Of a stretch of DNA of 64,000 bases, positions 36,750-48,900 are shown piece after piece (positions within the stretch are counted from its first letter, which is position 1; each line of letters opens with the position of its first letter). Under the pieces are notes generated by a model that was not told the DNA's origin, did no database searches, and saw only the letters and a program-made list of their open reading frames with translations. The position numbers and the translations under genes were made by a program. The stretch is from Coriolopsis trogii (lineage: Eukaryota; Basidiomycota; Agaricomycetes; Polyporales; Polyporaceae), in assembly GCA_020543525.1 (NCBI GenBank), contig JAHYIO010000036.1, positions 620,001-684,000 of the forward strand, in the 5' to 3' direction.

Positions 36750-38041
36750 TGTTCGTCTGCAAGGCATACCGTATCGACGACTCGGCTGCCGTAGGCATGG
36801 GCATCATCACGTCCGTCTATGGTATGCGCATGACGCTCTGGACTCACAACGGGAAGTTCAAGAGCAGGCATGGCATCAGGTGGTGATGGTCGCGGTCGTC
36901 GTGACATGTTTCTGATAGCGACACTGGAGATGGCGTTCGGGCTGCTGGGCAACATATACGCGGTCATCTACTATCGTGATCCGCGAGGCGCAAAGGAAGA
37001 GTTCTCCGACATCTCGTACTGCATCGACGTCATGCGCACGGCCAACTACGTTGCGTAGGCGTTCGTCAGCGATCGGATTGTTGCTTCGGTGCAATGCCGA
37101 CAGGAGCCAGACGTTGGTCGGGCGCTCGTGATCGATAACATTGCAGCTCTATCGGTGTTATGTGGTGTATAACAGGAGCAGGAACGTTGCATGGCTTGCG
37201 GAAATAGGTTGGTCATCATCGCAACTCCCCGGTTAGTATAGAGCGATAACTGAACACTTGTTTCCCCGCTAGAAGGTGCGGGTCGATCGTGGTCTACATC
37301 GAGACGATGCTACACACGGAGACCCCCTGAACAACTCGCGCCTTTTGCCCTGCTTTCGCTCACCCTGGCCATCACGATATCGACCAGTACGTGCGTGCCC
37401 TACGGCTGGGGAACCCGCAGGCCTGAGTCCTATCGGACGCCCTTCCAGGGCTGATCACGTACCACAATATGATTATGGGTCGGGTAGCCTCCCGGAATGC
37501 AGCGCACAACGACGGGAGCATTAGACTCACGCGCATCGTCGGGATTCAGCGAGTCCGGCCTCATCTCCATCGTGCCCTATCGTCGTCTTCTGCAATTTCC
37601 TGACGGACAACAACGCTTAGTACCCCGGGTCTGACTAATGTGAGTGTCCCTTGCTATGCTTTATGCTGCAACGTGCACACCTCTTCTGATCCCGACTCTC
37701 GATTCTTCATCGCGTACGCAGGTCGTCCAACTCATCGTGAGTCTCCAATCTCTGTCCTGGACGCTTCGTAGCCTGGTCCCGCTGACGATCGTCTCTGCTA
37801 CAGCCGATACCCTTCACGCTCAATGCTTATCATTAGCCGTGTCGACCAAGGCATCGCGACCCAACAAGCCTCGACGTTCCATGGGATCTCGAGTACGCGC
37901 GCTCCCGAGCCTCTTCCCCCGAGCGTGTACCCCTCACGCAGTGGGAACATGTTCTCCGACTACGCCGGCAGCCGCTCGCACGGGGGTTACAGTACAGAAG
38001 ATATGCAGTACATATGGCAAGGGACGCGGACCATCGTCTGA
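36750..38041 (+). pseudogene. Multi-pass membrane protein gene with frame breaks
   Basis: Readable pieces in order are GMGIITSVYGMRMTLW, LIATLEMAFGLLGNIYAVIY, EEFSDISYCIDVMRTANYVA, then after an intron ending 'cattgcag' LYRCYVVYNRSRNVAWLAEI, QLAPFALLSLTLAITISTS, LITYHNMIMGRVASRNAAH and FSESGLISIV, and finally a Ser-rich tail ending EDMQYIWQGTRTIV. The 'ANYVA...YRCYVVYNRN' text is typical of a basidiomycete seven-span family without an assigned function. Between about 36860 and 36900 the reading must change frame twice without a splice signal, and the end of the last-but-one exon is also unclear. It is therefore either a decaying gene or contains sequence errors. The helices are otherwise well preserved. 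Confidence 0.45.
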
Positions 38042-38769
38042 GACGCCTAAGCGTTCGACGTTCTCCAGGTTCGTGTGTTTCTGCCTTATTTGGTAATAAT
38101 CTCTCCCCGCTTTGACCTCACACCACCTACATGTCGTTCAGTGGACTTCGCTGTCGTTTGAGTTTGGACAGATGTCTGTGGGTTCATTATCAGGTGGTCC
38201 GCACGTAGGACAGGGTCCAGGATCTACGGGTCGTGTACATATCTGCAGAGCATTGGTGCCCCCTCAGAACAAGGTTTCAGGCCATACGAGTCTGCGAACA
38301 GATCTTGCTGTCGCGGAAACTACTCTTTGACGTGGATGCCCGCCATGATTGTTCCCCCTGTTACTGCTATTCGGTCAACCGTCACTGCGTTCGTAGCACT
38401 GCGTGGATGGATCTTCACTTTGACATAATGCACGAGACGTTCGAGGGTCTTCAGTGCAGGTAAAAGTGTGTATGGTCCTCAAAGGCGATAAACGACAAAA
38501 TCATTGTGAATGCCATGACAAAATCCCTGAGAGAACGACTTGACACTGATACATCTATATCAACATGCTCCCTACTCAAGAGACTTCCATGTCCCAATAC
38601 TGTCACATGTGACGACGTGTACAACTCCGTGTCTGATGTGTAAGGGGTCTCGAGAGACAAGTATCCTCTACGGAATTATTGGAGATGTTGTCAGTGATCG
38701 ACAGGATGGCGGGCGAAATGGACAAGGACTCATTCGTACAAAGGCTCACACATGCCCGCGAGCTCGAAG
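38042..38769. other. No gene recognised
   Basis: Short frames only. It separates the membrane gene (+) from the 3' end of the acyl-CoA-oxidase-like relic (-). Confidence 0.35.
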
Positions 38770-39880
38770 CTACAAGCGCGCAGACAGAGTCTGAGATAGA
38801 AAGGTCAGATGCTCGTCCTCGCTCGCGTCCGCGTTGCCCGTGTGCACTGGCAGGCTCGTCAAGTACGCCTTCGACGCGGTGTCGAAGACGATCGGCGCGA
38901 TGTCGCGGTTGCGGAGGTAATCGGGGGGGTGGAGCAATGCGGCGGCGGTCGCGCGCTCCTCGCGCCTGCTCTGCTCGAAAGCCCGGCGGACTCGGAGTAC
39001 CAGACGGCGTCGAGCCTGACCGCCGCGCACTCGAACACATCCAGGAGCAGCTGCGGGAGGCCGGCCTCGAGCGCGGCCGAGTAGGCGAGCGCGTGCCCGA
39101 TCGCGCTCACGCCGCTCTCGGCAAGAGGGTAGACGAACGCGTTGGCTTGTTCGGAGCGGTGGGAGGGGCAGGTGGCGAGGTAGTCGCGCGCGGTGCGCAT
39201 GAGGCCCTCGGCGTGCGCCCAGAAAAGTGTGTTGCTGTGCTTGGGCGGGGCGATGCTGTACCGGCTGAGGAGGAGCTCGTTGTAGAGCCGGATGCAGAGC
39301 GTGAGGACGTCGCCTTCTGCGATGATGACCTCATGGCCTGGACAAAAGGGAACATGTCAGGGACGTGTGCGGCAGGAGGATGTGAGGAACATGCCACGTA
39401 CTTCCATGCGTGCCATGAAGTTGTGCTCGAATGTGCTGCGACCGTGGCTCAGTATAGGAACTTCACCGAGTGAGTCCCAAAGAATACTCACCCCTGAGCG
39501 CCGCATCGTTCAATGACCTCCCGCACAACGGGCTGGAAGAGACGGGCAATGCTCGCTTTGGCGATGACCGAGTATACGTGGCGCACATTGTGTCCGAGAG
39601 ACTGGTCCATCCACTGCTTCATAGCGATCGGCCACCAGGTGCTGAGGACATGCGCGACCGCCACCGCCTGGAACATCGCCCACCGCTGCGTCCAGAAGGA
39701 GATGAGCGGCACGGGCGAAGGGGTCTTGCCCGTGACGTGGCGGTGGAGAGAGTAGCTGGTCCCGATGTACGCCGTGTGCTTCAAGGCCGAGACGAACGGT
39801 CCGACGACCGCGCCCGTACCGGTCGGGATGCGCCAGACCTCGCCCCACCAGGCCTGAGGGGATTCTTGGGTGCATCGTGG
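38770..39880 (-). pseudogene. Acyl-CoA oxidase-like gene, C-terminal fragment with frameshift
   Basis: Reads AWWGEVWRIPTGTGAVVG, LKHTAYIGTSYSLHRHVTG, ISFWTQRWAMFQAVAVAHVL, IARLFQPVVREVIERCGAQG, then across two short introns TFEHNFMARME and GHEVIIAEGDVLTLCIRLY, then LLLSRYSIAPPKHSNTLFWA, LLLDVFECAAVRLDAVWYSE and, in a different frame, RRAFEQSRREERATAAALLH and FDTASKAYL, ending SQTLSARL. This is the C-terminal half of the basidiomycete acyl-CoA oxidase/dehydrogenase-like family (peroxisomal beta-oxidation type). The N-terminal FAD-binding half is missing upstream. The frame change near 38985-39010 has no splice signal. The piece is GC-rich compared with its flanks. Together these point to a non-functional relic. 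Confidence 0.6.
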
Positions 39881-39938
39881 CGGAGCATCCCGCTTATAGG
39901 GAGCTGAAGGTGGTCAAACTTCGTAATGGAGCAGTCTA

Positions 39939-39953
39939 GGGGGGGGGGGGGGG
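39939..39953 (+). repeat. Poly-G run (15 G)
   Basis: Fifteen consecutive G on the plus strand, immediately upstream of the truncated acyl-CoA-oxidase-like fragment. It may mark a rearrangement point or be an assembly-error hotspot. Confidence 0.9.
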
Positions 39954-40407
39954 TGGAACACATGCTGTGGTACATTGCAGTCTTGTTGCAGATGGGCATG
40001 ATGAAGAACCAGCACCCCCACGATGAGCCGGACCATCACAAGGGCGACGGGATTCCAGAAGGAGGCGTAGTGGCCGACGTGTACCTAAAGTAACGGTGCT
40101 TCAGGAGGAATACACGTCTTGTACATTGGGACGTGAACAGAAGGGGGATAACTAGTGAAGCTGGCAGGAAGTAGGTAACAGCCAGCGCATCGGAGTCGTT
40201 AGACCAGAAAGGCAACCTAGACGCCAACTACCCTGACACCAGATGATGACGTCAGCATAGCACGCGGTTCCGCCTGACTCTTTTCCCTACTTGCTAAATT
40301 TTCGGCAATCCACGTTAGCCAATCATGCGACGGGACAAAAATGCAGCACGCGCATCACCAGAATCGTACATCAAGTAGTCATTGCTGTCCTACAGTTCAC
40401 AACGTCA
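39954..40407. other. Intergenic with an unrecognised membrane-like frame
   Basis: On the minus strand 40227-40036 reads MASRLPFWSNDSDALAVTYF, and an overlapping frame reads FWNPVALVMVRLIVGVLVLH. Both are hydrophobic, but no family is recognised. It may be an unrelated first exon or chance. Confidence 0.2.
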
Positions 40408-43400
40408 TCAAAAGAAACCAGATCTCCTCCACGCCTCAACCCACGCCCTCGCTTGCTCAGCATCGAGTTTTGGCACCCTTCCGAGCGAGCGAGAGACAGC
40501 GAGTGCCTTCTCAGTTGAGAGGTGTACAAGTCCTGCCGCCTCCCTGTCCTTCGTCATATTCTTGCTCGTTGCCGTGAAGAACGACAACAGTCGGAGCGCA
40601 GGGTTCGCCTTCATCATTTCGACCTCGTTGTCGGCAGAGTCTTCGACGCTCTTAGCAAGAGCAGACAGCCACGTCGCGTAGGAAACGAGGGGAACATTGA
40701 GCATCTGGCCGATGGGAGAGATGAGGTCGTGCCAGGCAGAGGGGTGGGGGTGAACGAGGTGCAGGTACACCTCGGAGGACTTCCGGACTTCCGCGAGCGC
40801 CTTGGCGACGTCATATGCAGGGATCCATGAGACGACCTGTATCGCGCCAGACGGTGAATTCACTCGTTCACTCGTTCACGATAGTATGACTTACACCTTC
40901 CATGTCAGGCAAGCACTTGACGGACAGTGCAGACTTGACCATGGACGGGAACCATTCCCGCTCGTTCCAGTACCCAAGCCGGTTGCCGGAGACCTGTCCG
41001 ATCCGCACAACGACGATGGGCATGTCCGTATTCAACTGAACGTTCTGCAGCATATGCTCGGTGATCCACTTTGATTCGGTGTAGCCTGTGCCGAATGCAG
41101 CTTCAGGGTCCTCGATGGAGCCCTCAGGTGCTGGCGGAGAGCCCTTGTAATCTTGGCAGGAATGTTAGACCTGAAGCCTGCCATAGAGCGTTGCGCTACT
41201 CACTCGTATAGACTCCGATAGAGCTGGAGAATATGAAGGTTGGAGGTTTCGTGTAGGGAGAACTCAGGCCAAAGTCGACGAGGTTACGGGCGCCACGGAT
41301 ATCATCCGCAAACGTCGGGAGGGTCAGATTGAAGTTTACCCTCCAGGCTGGTCGCACAAATCAGCTGACGGCAACGGAGTTTACTGCAGCATGGCAGCCA
41401 CGAACCGTTGTGTATAATATGTGTGACCGAGTCTCGAATCTACACATGCCGTGCGCTCAGTGGACAGTCAGACTGGTCAAGAGTGGCCACGTACCTCCTG
41501 GAGGAGCTCTTCGGCAACACCGAATCCGGGCTCCGTCAAGACCGCCTCAACCATCATCAGTTTGGGAGAGTCTAAAAGACTGCTGTCCAAGCCCCTCTCG
41601 ATGAACTGCGTGCGCTGCCGCTGCAGCGCTTGCGAGCCTTTGCGACAGAAAGCGTAGACCTTCGCCACCGTTTCGTCCTTGAGAAGATGTTCAAGTGCGT
41701 CGCAGCCGATACCGCCTGTGGTGCCGGTAATCAAGATCGTGTCCTGCACAGGTGACCGATCACGCAGGTTGCTTGGACGCGCAGGAAGGTCTGCAGAGTA
41801 CTCCTCTACGTATCGCCACAGGTCGTCAGGCCCGTGGAGTTTGGTTGCGACGGAGCTGGTGACGGCCGTATGGACTGCACTCGACAAAGATGCGATCGTT
41901 GGACTAGCGAATACGAAATTGAGTGGGAGTCTCTCTGCTGCCTTGCTGTCGGTGCTGCGAATGGCGCGAAGGATGGTGTTGCGGATCCAGGTAGCCTGCA
42001 AGCTGGTCAAGATATGAGCACCCGTCGGACGGGGTGCAGTTCATAATGATGAAATACCTGTCACAGCCACTCTGGAAGATGTCAGAGTCGTCCGGAATTG
42101 ACTTTCGCATAGTAGTCTCGACGACCGATCTCACGAACTCGAGTGTGCTCGCGGCCGTCCACTCGGCTGGCGGTTTCAGGTCTGTCTGAGCGCTGGTCTC
42201 CACGGCGGCGTAGAGGTCGTCTATCTCCTTCGCGTAGGCTTTGATCATGTTCTTCCGGCGAGGCTGCAATTTGGCGGTAAACTCGAAAGGCTTTGAGGGT
42301 GAGGTGATCAGAATCATCTGGGCGTCGCGTCGGCAATGTTGTCAGAAGGCATGTCAAGGATAGACGTAAGTCGGTATCGCACCTCCTTGAATATCCTCGA
42401 GTGTTGTGGGGCGTAATTGTTGACTTTCTCAATGGTGGGCCTGAAGAAATCGTGAGCAATAGCGGGGATTGTCCGACTTTACGTTCACTTACCAAATCAG
42501 ATTCCTGAAGCTCTCTAGCTTTGCGACGTCTGTGGGATCATCGAGAGCAAAAGCTGGCGCCGGCTGGACCAGTACACCGTTCTGGAACCTGCCTGATCCA
42601 AAAACAATACACGAGTGTACGTGAGGGTCGTCGTTGATCATTTTCTCTACAAGAAATCCATAGTCAGATCCTGATTCAAGTCAGCATACGTGAGAGCTGC
42701 GCACCGAGCGGGAGCGGGTTGGTCTAATGCCAAATAAGCTCTTGCGTGTTAGCCAGGCTGATTCGAGCTCACCTTCTCTCCGTTGGATAGCACAATTTGC
42801 TCGTCTGTTCTTCCGAGAATCTTCCAAAAGCCTTGTTTTGTCGGATGAGGTACCACGATGTCGCTCGTGGCGTAAGCATCGAAGTTTCCCACTCGCGTGT
42901 TCGTTTTCGCCAGGGGAAGCTCAGGTCTAGACTTGAGACGCAGGTCAGTTGTCGCCTTATATGTGATCAACTCATAGCACGTTATGATTGATACTCACAA
43001 TGAACACCATCTCGTACGTGCCATCGCCCAAAGGGCGGTAGACACATTGAATGCTTCGTGTCATCTCGAAGTACGCCCAGTCCATTCCGGCATTGGCTAA
43101 AGCGAGGAGTTATCAGCGCGACATTGAGAATTATGCAATGATTGGGCACAAACGCCGGAAAAAGACATTGACCACTCCTATCTCGCTCCTGAGAAGGAAT
43201 GTCAGTTGACGAATCAGAGAACCAGTGCAGTAACCCACGCTCCGTATGCACTGCACAGCGGCACACCCTCCCTTGCAAGGGTGTCTCCGACAATGTCGTC
43301 CAAGACAGCACCTCCAAATATCTATCTTCCAGTTAGCTGACCATGTGCTGATATTTCTCTCATGGGAACTTCGTACCACACCACGCAAAGTTTTCATGTG

Positions 43401-44631
43401 GAGGACCTTGGCTGGATCCCGGCCCCACGTCTATTGACTGACAGTTAGAAATAGTGATTCAAGGGGGTAACCAGGTCTTACCTCGACGAACGACGGAGCA
43501 CTCCAAGTGAAATCTGACTGTGTATCCACAATGGCTTTCCACAGAACATCCGGAGTGGGAACAGTCGGAGGTGACGACGGCTTGAAGACTGCCATCACGA
43601 CACCCGTTCCAGGCTCATTGGTACAAACATGTCAGTCCGAGCCGGTGTACGAAGACGGAACACGGTCCTCTCACCGTTGAAGACCACATGAACACCCCAA
43701 GGCCATGGAACATCGGAGTTCCGTGACATCCCATGATAGTCCCTTCAATCTCAGCTCGTTGAGCTGAACCCATAATTCGTCAGAGTATATCAGAAAGATA
43801 GGGGCAAAGCTACGATACCATGGTAGTCACTCGCCAAAAGAGCTGCACTCCTGCTTGACCATGATATGGGCTTCGGATGACCGGTCGATCCTGTATAGGT
43901 GTCAGAGTGTCCACTATTGTATGTTGCAGAACTATCATTCACCGGACGAGTGCACTATCATCACGTGGGTGTCGGGATCAATCGTGTCCGGAAGCTCAAC
44001 ATTGGCTTCGTATGGGCTATGAGGTGCCAGTTCTCGTGCGAACAAATCGTCGAAGGTGGGCATCGCGACCTCAGAAACAACATGCCCAGATTCTTTCAGA
44101 ACAGAACGAGCTTGCTGAGAGGTCTCCCGCATAAATGCGTCGGGTGAGACTATCAAGTGAGTGGCTTTGGTTCGCTGCAGCATATCGGCTACCGCAAGAG
44201 GCGCGTTTCGAGGAGAGATGAGGAAGATCGCAAGCCCCGCTCTCAAAGCTCCTATAGCAGTGCAAACGTAGGTGATCGTGTCTGATGTCGATATATCAGC
44301 GTGCGTCCATGTAGTACCACAAGATAGAAAGCATACCAGAGTTTGCTAATAACGCCACCGTGGGAGGCGAGGTGCCGAAAGTGCGACAGTCAATGCCAAG
44401 GGCGGACAAGACGTAGCGCGAGGCACGTTCTATAGCGCGATAGGCAGCCGAGTATGTGATATACTGGTTTGCTTCGCCATTGTGGTAAACAAAGAGAGGA
44501 TAACTGGGGTTGTGTTCAGCATGCCAGGCGTAAAGTTGAGACAGTGAGAGATCCGGTCTCTCCAAGACATCATCGGGAGCATTGAAGGTGGTGCTGATAC
44601 CGGGGGGCAGGTTGTGGCGACTGAGAGGCAT
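40408..44631 (-). CDS. NRPS-like adenylate-forming reductase (A-T-R)
   Basis: Starts MPLSRHNLPPGISTTFNAPD and ends WVEAWRRSGFF, about 1,050 residues in many exons. Adenylation domain: P-loop HSSG|STGHPKPIS (joined across an intron near 43.9 kb), FGGAVLDDIVGDTLA, SAYGA|SEIGVVNVFF, then GFWKILGRTDEQIVLSNGEK. Carrier domain: DDSDIFQSGCD|SLQATW; the phosphopantetheine serine codon is split AG/C by an intron at 42057-42003. Reductase domain: DTILITGTTGGIGCDALEHL (NAD(P)H-binding), FGTGYTESKW (Y-x-x-x-K) and VVVRIGQVSGN. Enzymes of this layout activate a carboxylic acid with ATP, load it on the carrier and reduce it to an aldehyde or alcohol. Substrate unknown. A reductase-only relative lies at 55479-57067 on the other side of the retrotransposon. 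Confidence 0.9.
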
Positions 44632-45968
44632 ACCGGACTTAGTTCTTGCTGAAAGACAACCACAAGACAGCTCTGGCTATTAAGGGCGTTGTCCGGTGCT
44701 TCCCGCAAGGGTGCTTCTTGTGCATTCTGGAGTTTGATCCGAGAACCGACTCGGAGGCCTGAAGGTTTAGGTTCAAGGGGGCCTGAATTGGCGGACTGCC
44801 CTATCAGCAATGTGGTGAGTACTTCAATGGACAGAGCTTCTATCACCGTCTCGTATCCTAGATGGCCGGTCATGACAGCATTTCAGTCATTTCTGATAGG
44901 ACACTATGCAACTTCCGCCGACATTGCGCCTTGCAGGTACTTCATTTCTCAGTAGAGCTAATAATAACTAGGTCAGCTGCATTATGTCTTCACATTCTTG
45001 GGACACTTGACGCTGACGGTCCCTTGAAGCAGGCGAACGATTAGGAAAAGTAGGGTAAATGGCAAGGGTAAAGGAGAGGGCATCATGATTGACGCCCTCA
45101 CGGCGTTGAGTCTGAGCGCTTCCTGCTGCTTCTCTTCCTCCTCTGCCGGCCAACCTCCGCTTTCTCCTATGCGGTCCTAATCGCAAGATCATGGGATTGT
45201 TTGTCTTTGAGGCAGTCACAGTGCAAAAATGTTTTGAGGCTCTCAAGATGCACACCATTGACTCGGAGCGTGATGTGAAGTTCGAGAGGGCACGAGAATG
45301 CACTGGTTGTGGCTTCTCGCTGTGGAGAACCGGGGGAAAAACTGTACATGGCAATCGAAAGATAGATGGATACCCGAACAGGGATGAGAACGTTGGTACG
45401 CCCTATGATTTCTTCGTGAGGTGTATGCTGACGTGTCAGCACGCGACATGCAGGCATGAATATTGCGCAGACTTTGCAAACATTGTACGACGAAGATCTT
45501 ACGGTCTCTTCGACTTTTTGTATATACCGCGTCGTTTGCCTGGCAAGTAATCTTGGGTTAGTGTTCTGTTAATGTTCGCACATCCACATCCGTGCAGCAG
45601 GTCAAGGGGTTCTATCCTGGGTCTGTAGAATACATTGCGTGCGATGCATCGAATATGAATCCTTGTCAATACACCTCTCTATAAGTAATGTCGATGCGGG
45701 TCTACAAACAGTCTGCATAACATTGTGGCACCGTATTCAGTGAGCCTCCCGCTATGTATTCATGGTACATACTGTACTAGACGAACGGCATTTCTTATAT
45801 GGCTTGGAGTGGGGTCAAGGACGAGCGTGAGTCCCGACGTGGCACAGAAGCAATATGCTGAAGACTTGATAGCTGTCTAGGCAGAGGAGCAAAACATTTC
45901 GTACGTCTCGGTGTCATCTAACAGTAGGATGTAGCGCAATCTGACATCGTTCACCGCCTACCGACAAA
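44632..45968. other. Intergenic, one unrecognised frame
   Basis: Holds the upstream region of the NRPS-like gene and the 3' flank of the DUF6534 gene. The plus-strand frame 45191-45550 (119 codons, with several Cys/His: ECTGCGF, CQHATCRHEYC) is not recognised and is opposed by other frames; it could be a small cysteine-rich protein or chance. Confidence 0.3.
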
Positions 45969-48900
45969 CTAGACGGGTGTCGGGATAAGAGACCTCCCTC
46001 CTTTCTGCTCCCGGGCTTTGGGCAAGCCTTCGTCTCGGGCTACATGGGTCTCTTCTGACACCGAAATGGGGAGACTATGTCCGACGTCATAAGAACACTC
46101 TCCTCCTGTCGATCTCTGCCAGCGACTGGCAAAGGACATAGTGTTAAGATGGATGTTCGGGAAGTTGTCATTTGTGGCGACCTTCAGGACAATCCGATTG
46201 TTGAGGCTGGCAATGAGAGTGTTTGAGTATAACTTCGCCAGAACCGGTGCCCTAGGTGAGATTAGATTCTTGTCCCAGCATTACAACCGTGAAACACGTA
46301 CAGTGACTGGTAGAGGAGAGTGTCCTGTGGTAAAGTCAGAGGTGATCGGTAGTATGAAGGCAGAGTCGACATTACCCACCGAAAAAGCGGCAAAGAAGAC
46401 AATATCGACAATGGCGACCGATGCTGCAAACAAATATGAGCGTCAAAGGATCCAATGTCTGACTACGGTTGTAATGTACCTGTAACTGTTCCTGTCTCCA
46501 CGGCAAACCGAACGAGGCGGTTGATCTTATCGTTCGTATCCTTCAGTCCGCTTCTTGCCCGAAGTAACTGGGAGGAGTGAGTTGTAAGTCGCTGTCTCAG
46601 GGTTGATGAAAAACAGATCACCTACCAGAACACTCATCGAGACGGCAATCATCACATCGACCAGTGTAGCACAAGCTAGCCAAGTCTACAGGTTGAAGGC
46701 TGGGAGTGAGGTCCTCCAAAGATGATACCGCGGGAATCAAACTTACCGAGAGGACGGGGGTAGCATTCGAGGCCTCTGCCACGGACGGGTCAATTACATG
46801 AAGCTGAGGGTTTGGATTAGAATCGGACGTATGATGAACTCTGAACCTGGAAGGCTTGGAGCGACCTGTAAGTCACACAAAGAGAGATCTTCAGTCAGTG
46901 AGCGAACGACTATATTGCATAGTTTAGTACCTGTAAGTCACACAAAGAGAGACTACAAGTACTAGTAAGTAAAGTGTAGTAGAGCATAAGTAATGAGTGA
47001 GACTTACTCTTCAGTCAGTGAGCGAACGACTGAAGAGCAGAGGGGCAAACAGACTGCCTTATATACTGGAGAGAGGAGTGCATGAGTAAGCGAATGAAGC
47101 AGTCACATGTTAACCATAGAGCGATGAGTAAGAGTCCGTAGTCGGCGTATGAGTAAGAGCCAAGAGTATTCTGAGTAAGACATAAGGTCTAGAATGTTCC
47201 GGTGCATTGTAGAACGCACAGGAAGACAAGGGAACCATATGGTCATAGGAATGTACAGTAGTTTCGTAGAGAAAACCGTATATGGTAAGTAGAAACACAG
47301 CCTATAGTAAGCGCTATCTAAACATAAGTAAACATGACCATACAAAGGTTGTGTGCACAACTCCGGACCGGTAGAGCCGTAAATCCGGAATGTCAACACT
47401 CCCACTCGTTCAAGATGCAACGGACACAAGACCTATCTCCTCAACGAATTTGGCCTGATTGGAGTAAGGCACGTTCTTCGTGAGGGGGTCGGCCAATTGG
47501 TCCTCAGAAGCGACATAGTAGATCTCGACAGATCCCATCTCGACCTGTTCACGAATGAAGTGATAACGGATCTCTATATGCTTGGTACGACGGTCAATGA
47601 CTGGATTGACAGACAAGAAGATCGAGCCTTGGTTGTCGAGACACAAAGGCGTCGGATCAGTCACGTCATCTCCGAGTTCATTGCCGAAGGTCCTCAGCCA
47701 TGCCAACTGACGACAAGTGTCGGAGGCCGCTTTATATTCCGCCTCGGTCGAGGAGAGCGAAATGGTAGGCTGACGCCTCGATGCCCACGATACAGCACCA
47801 CCTGCCATTAAGAAGACAAAGCCAGAGGTTGAGTGCCGATCATCACGGTCTTCCGCCCAGTCCGAATCTGAGTACGAAATCAGACCGTCATTAGACGCTC
47901 CCTTGTAGCGCAGCCGGTACGCCTTTGTTCCCTGAAGGTAACGCAGGACATACTTGGCATAGTTCATGTGCGCTTCAGAGGGATTGGCATTGTACTTGGA
48001 TAACCGTGTGACAGCGAAAGCAATATCAGGGCGCGTCCTGAGCATGGCGTACAAAAGACTGCCAATAAGACTCTGGTAGCGTTGCCTGAATGAATCGGAA
48101 GCGGGCTGATCGGTTTTCACCAAAACAGCACCAGCAGGGAGAGGAGTACGCGACGGTTTACAGTCAGCCATCTGGAAACGCTCAAGGACAGACTGGATAT
48201 ACTCTTCCTGGTCGATGTCGAGTGTTCGAGTAGAACGATCTCGAGTGATGCGAAGACCAAGGAAGCGCTTGACTGGTCCCAAGTCCGTCATCTTGTACTG
48301 CTTAGAGAGAGAGCGCTTGACGTGCTTGATGTGACTAGACTGATCGCCGATGAGAAGTAGATCGTCGACATAGAGTACGACAATCGTTACGTGTTCCCCC
48401 CCTTGTCGCCGATATACGTAGATCCCGGCATCAGAATAGGTCCGTTGGAATCCCAAGTCAAGAAGCGACTGATGAATCTTCGCATTCCATTGACGCGACG
48501 CCTGTTTAAGACCATAGATAGCCTTTTTGAGCAGACAGACGTGATCTTCCTTCCCAGGAACGACCCAGCCTTCGGGCTGTTCCATGTAGATTTCCTCTTC
48601 GAGATCGCCATTCAGAAACGCGGTCTTGACATCCATAGATTCGATGTCCCAGTCCTCAAGCGCAGCATGCGCAAGAAGATACCGGATAGACTCGAACCGC
48701 GCAACCGGAGAGAATGTCTCGTGATAGTCCTCACCCCATACTTGAGTAAAACCGCGAGCAACAAGACGAGCTTTATACCGCCCATCATGTTTAATGTCAT
48801 AAACCCAGCGGTTTGAGACGACGTGTCGACCTTTAGGACGAGGAACAAGTACCCAGGTCCTGTTCTCGATGAGCGAGTCATACTCCGACTTCTCAGCTTC

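Noticed and set aside
38679..39473. 264-codon plus-strand frame
   Set aside because: It is antisense to the GC-rich acyl-CoA-oxidase-like relic, whose protein text is recognisable on the minus strand.
46141..46485. 114-codon plus-strand frame next to the left LTR
   Set aside because: It is antisense to the C-terminal exons of the DUF6534 gene, which read clearly on the minus strand.
46837..47040. Short tandem-like words suggesting a CRISPR-like or satellite array
   Set aside because: Only two copies of each word, both inside the LTR; this is an internal LTR duplication.
47103..47429. 108-codon frame and its near-duplicate at 53421-53717
   Set aside because: Both are translations of the LTRs and not genes; their identity only reflects LTR identity.
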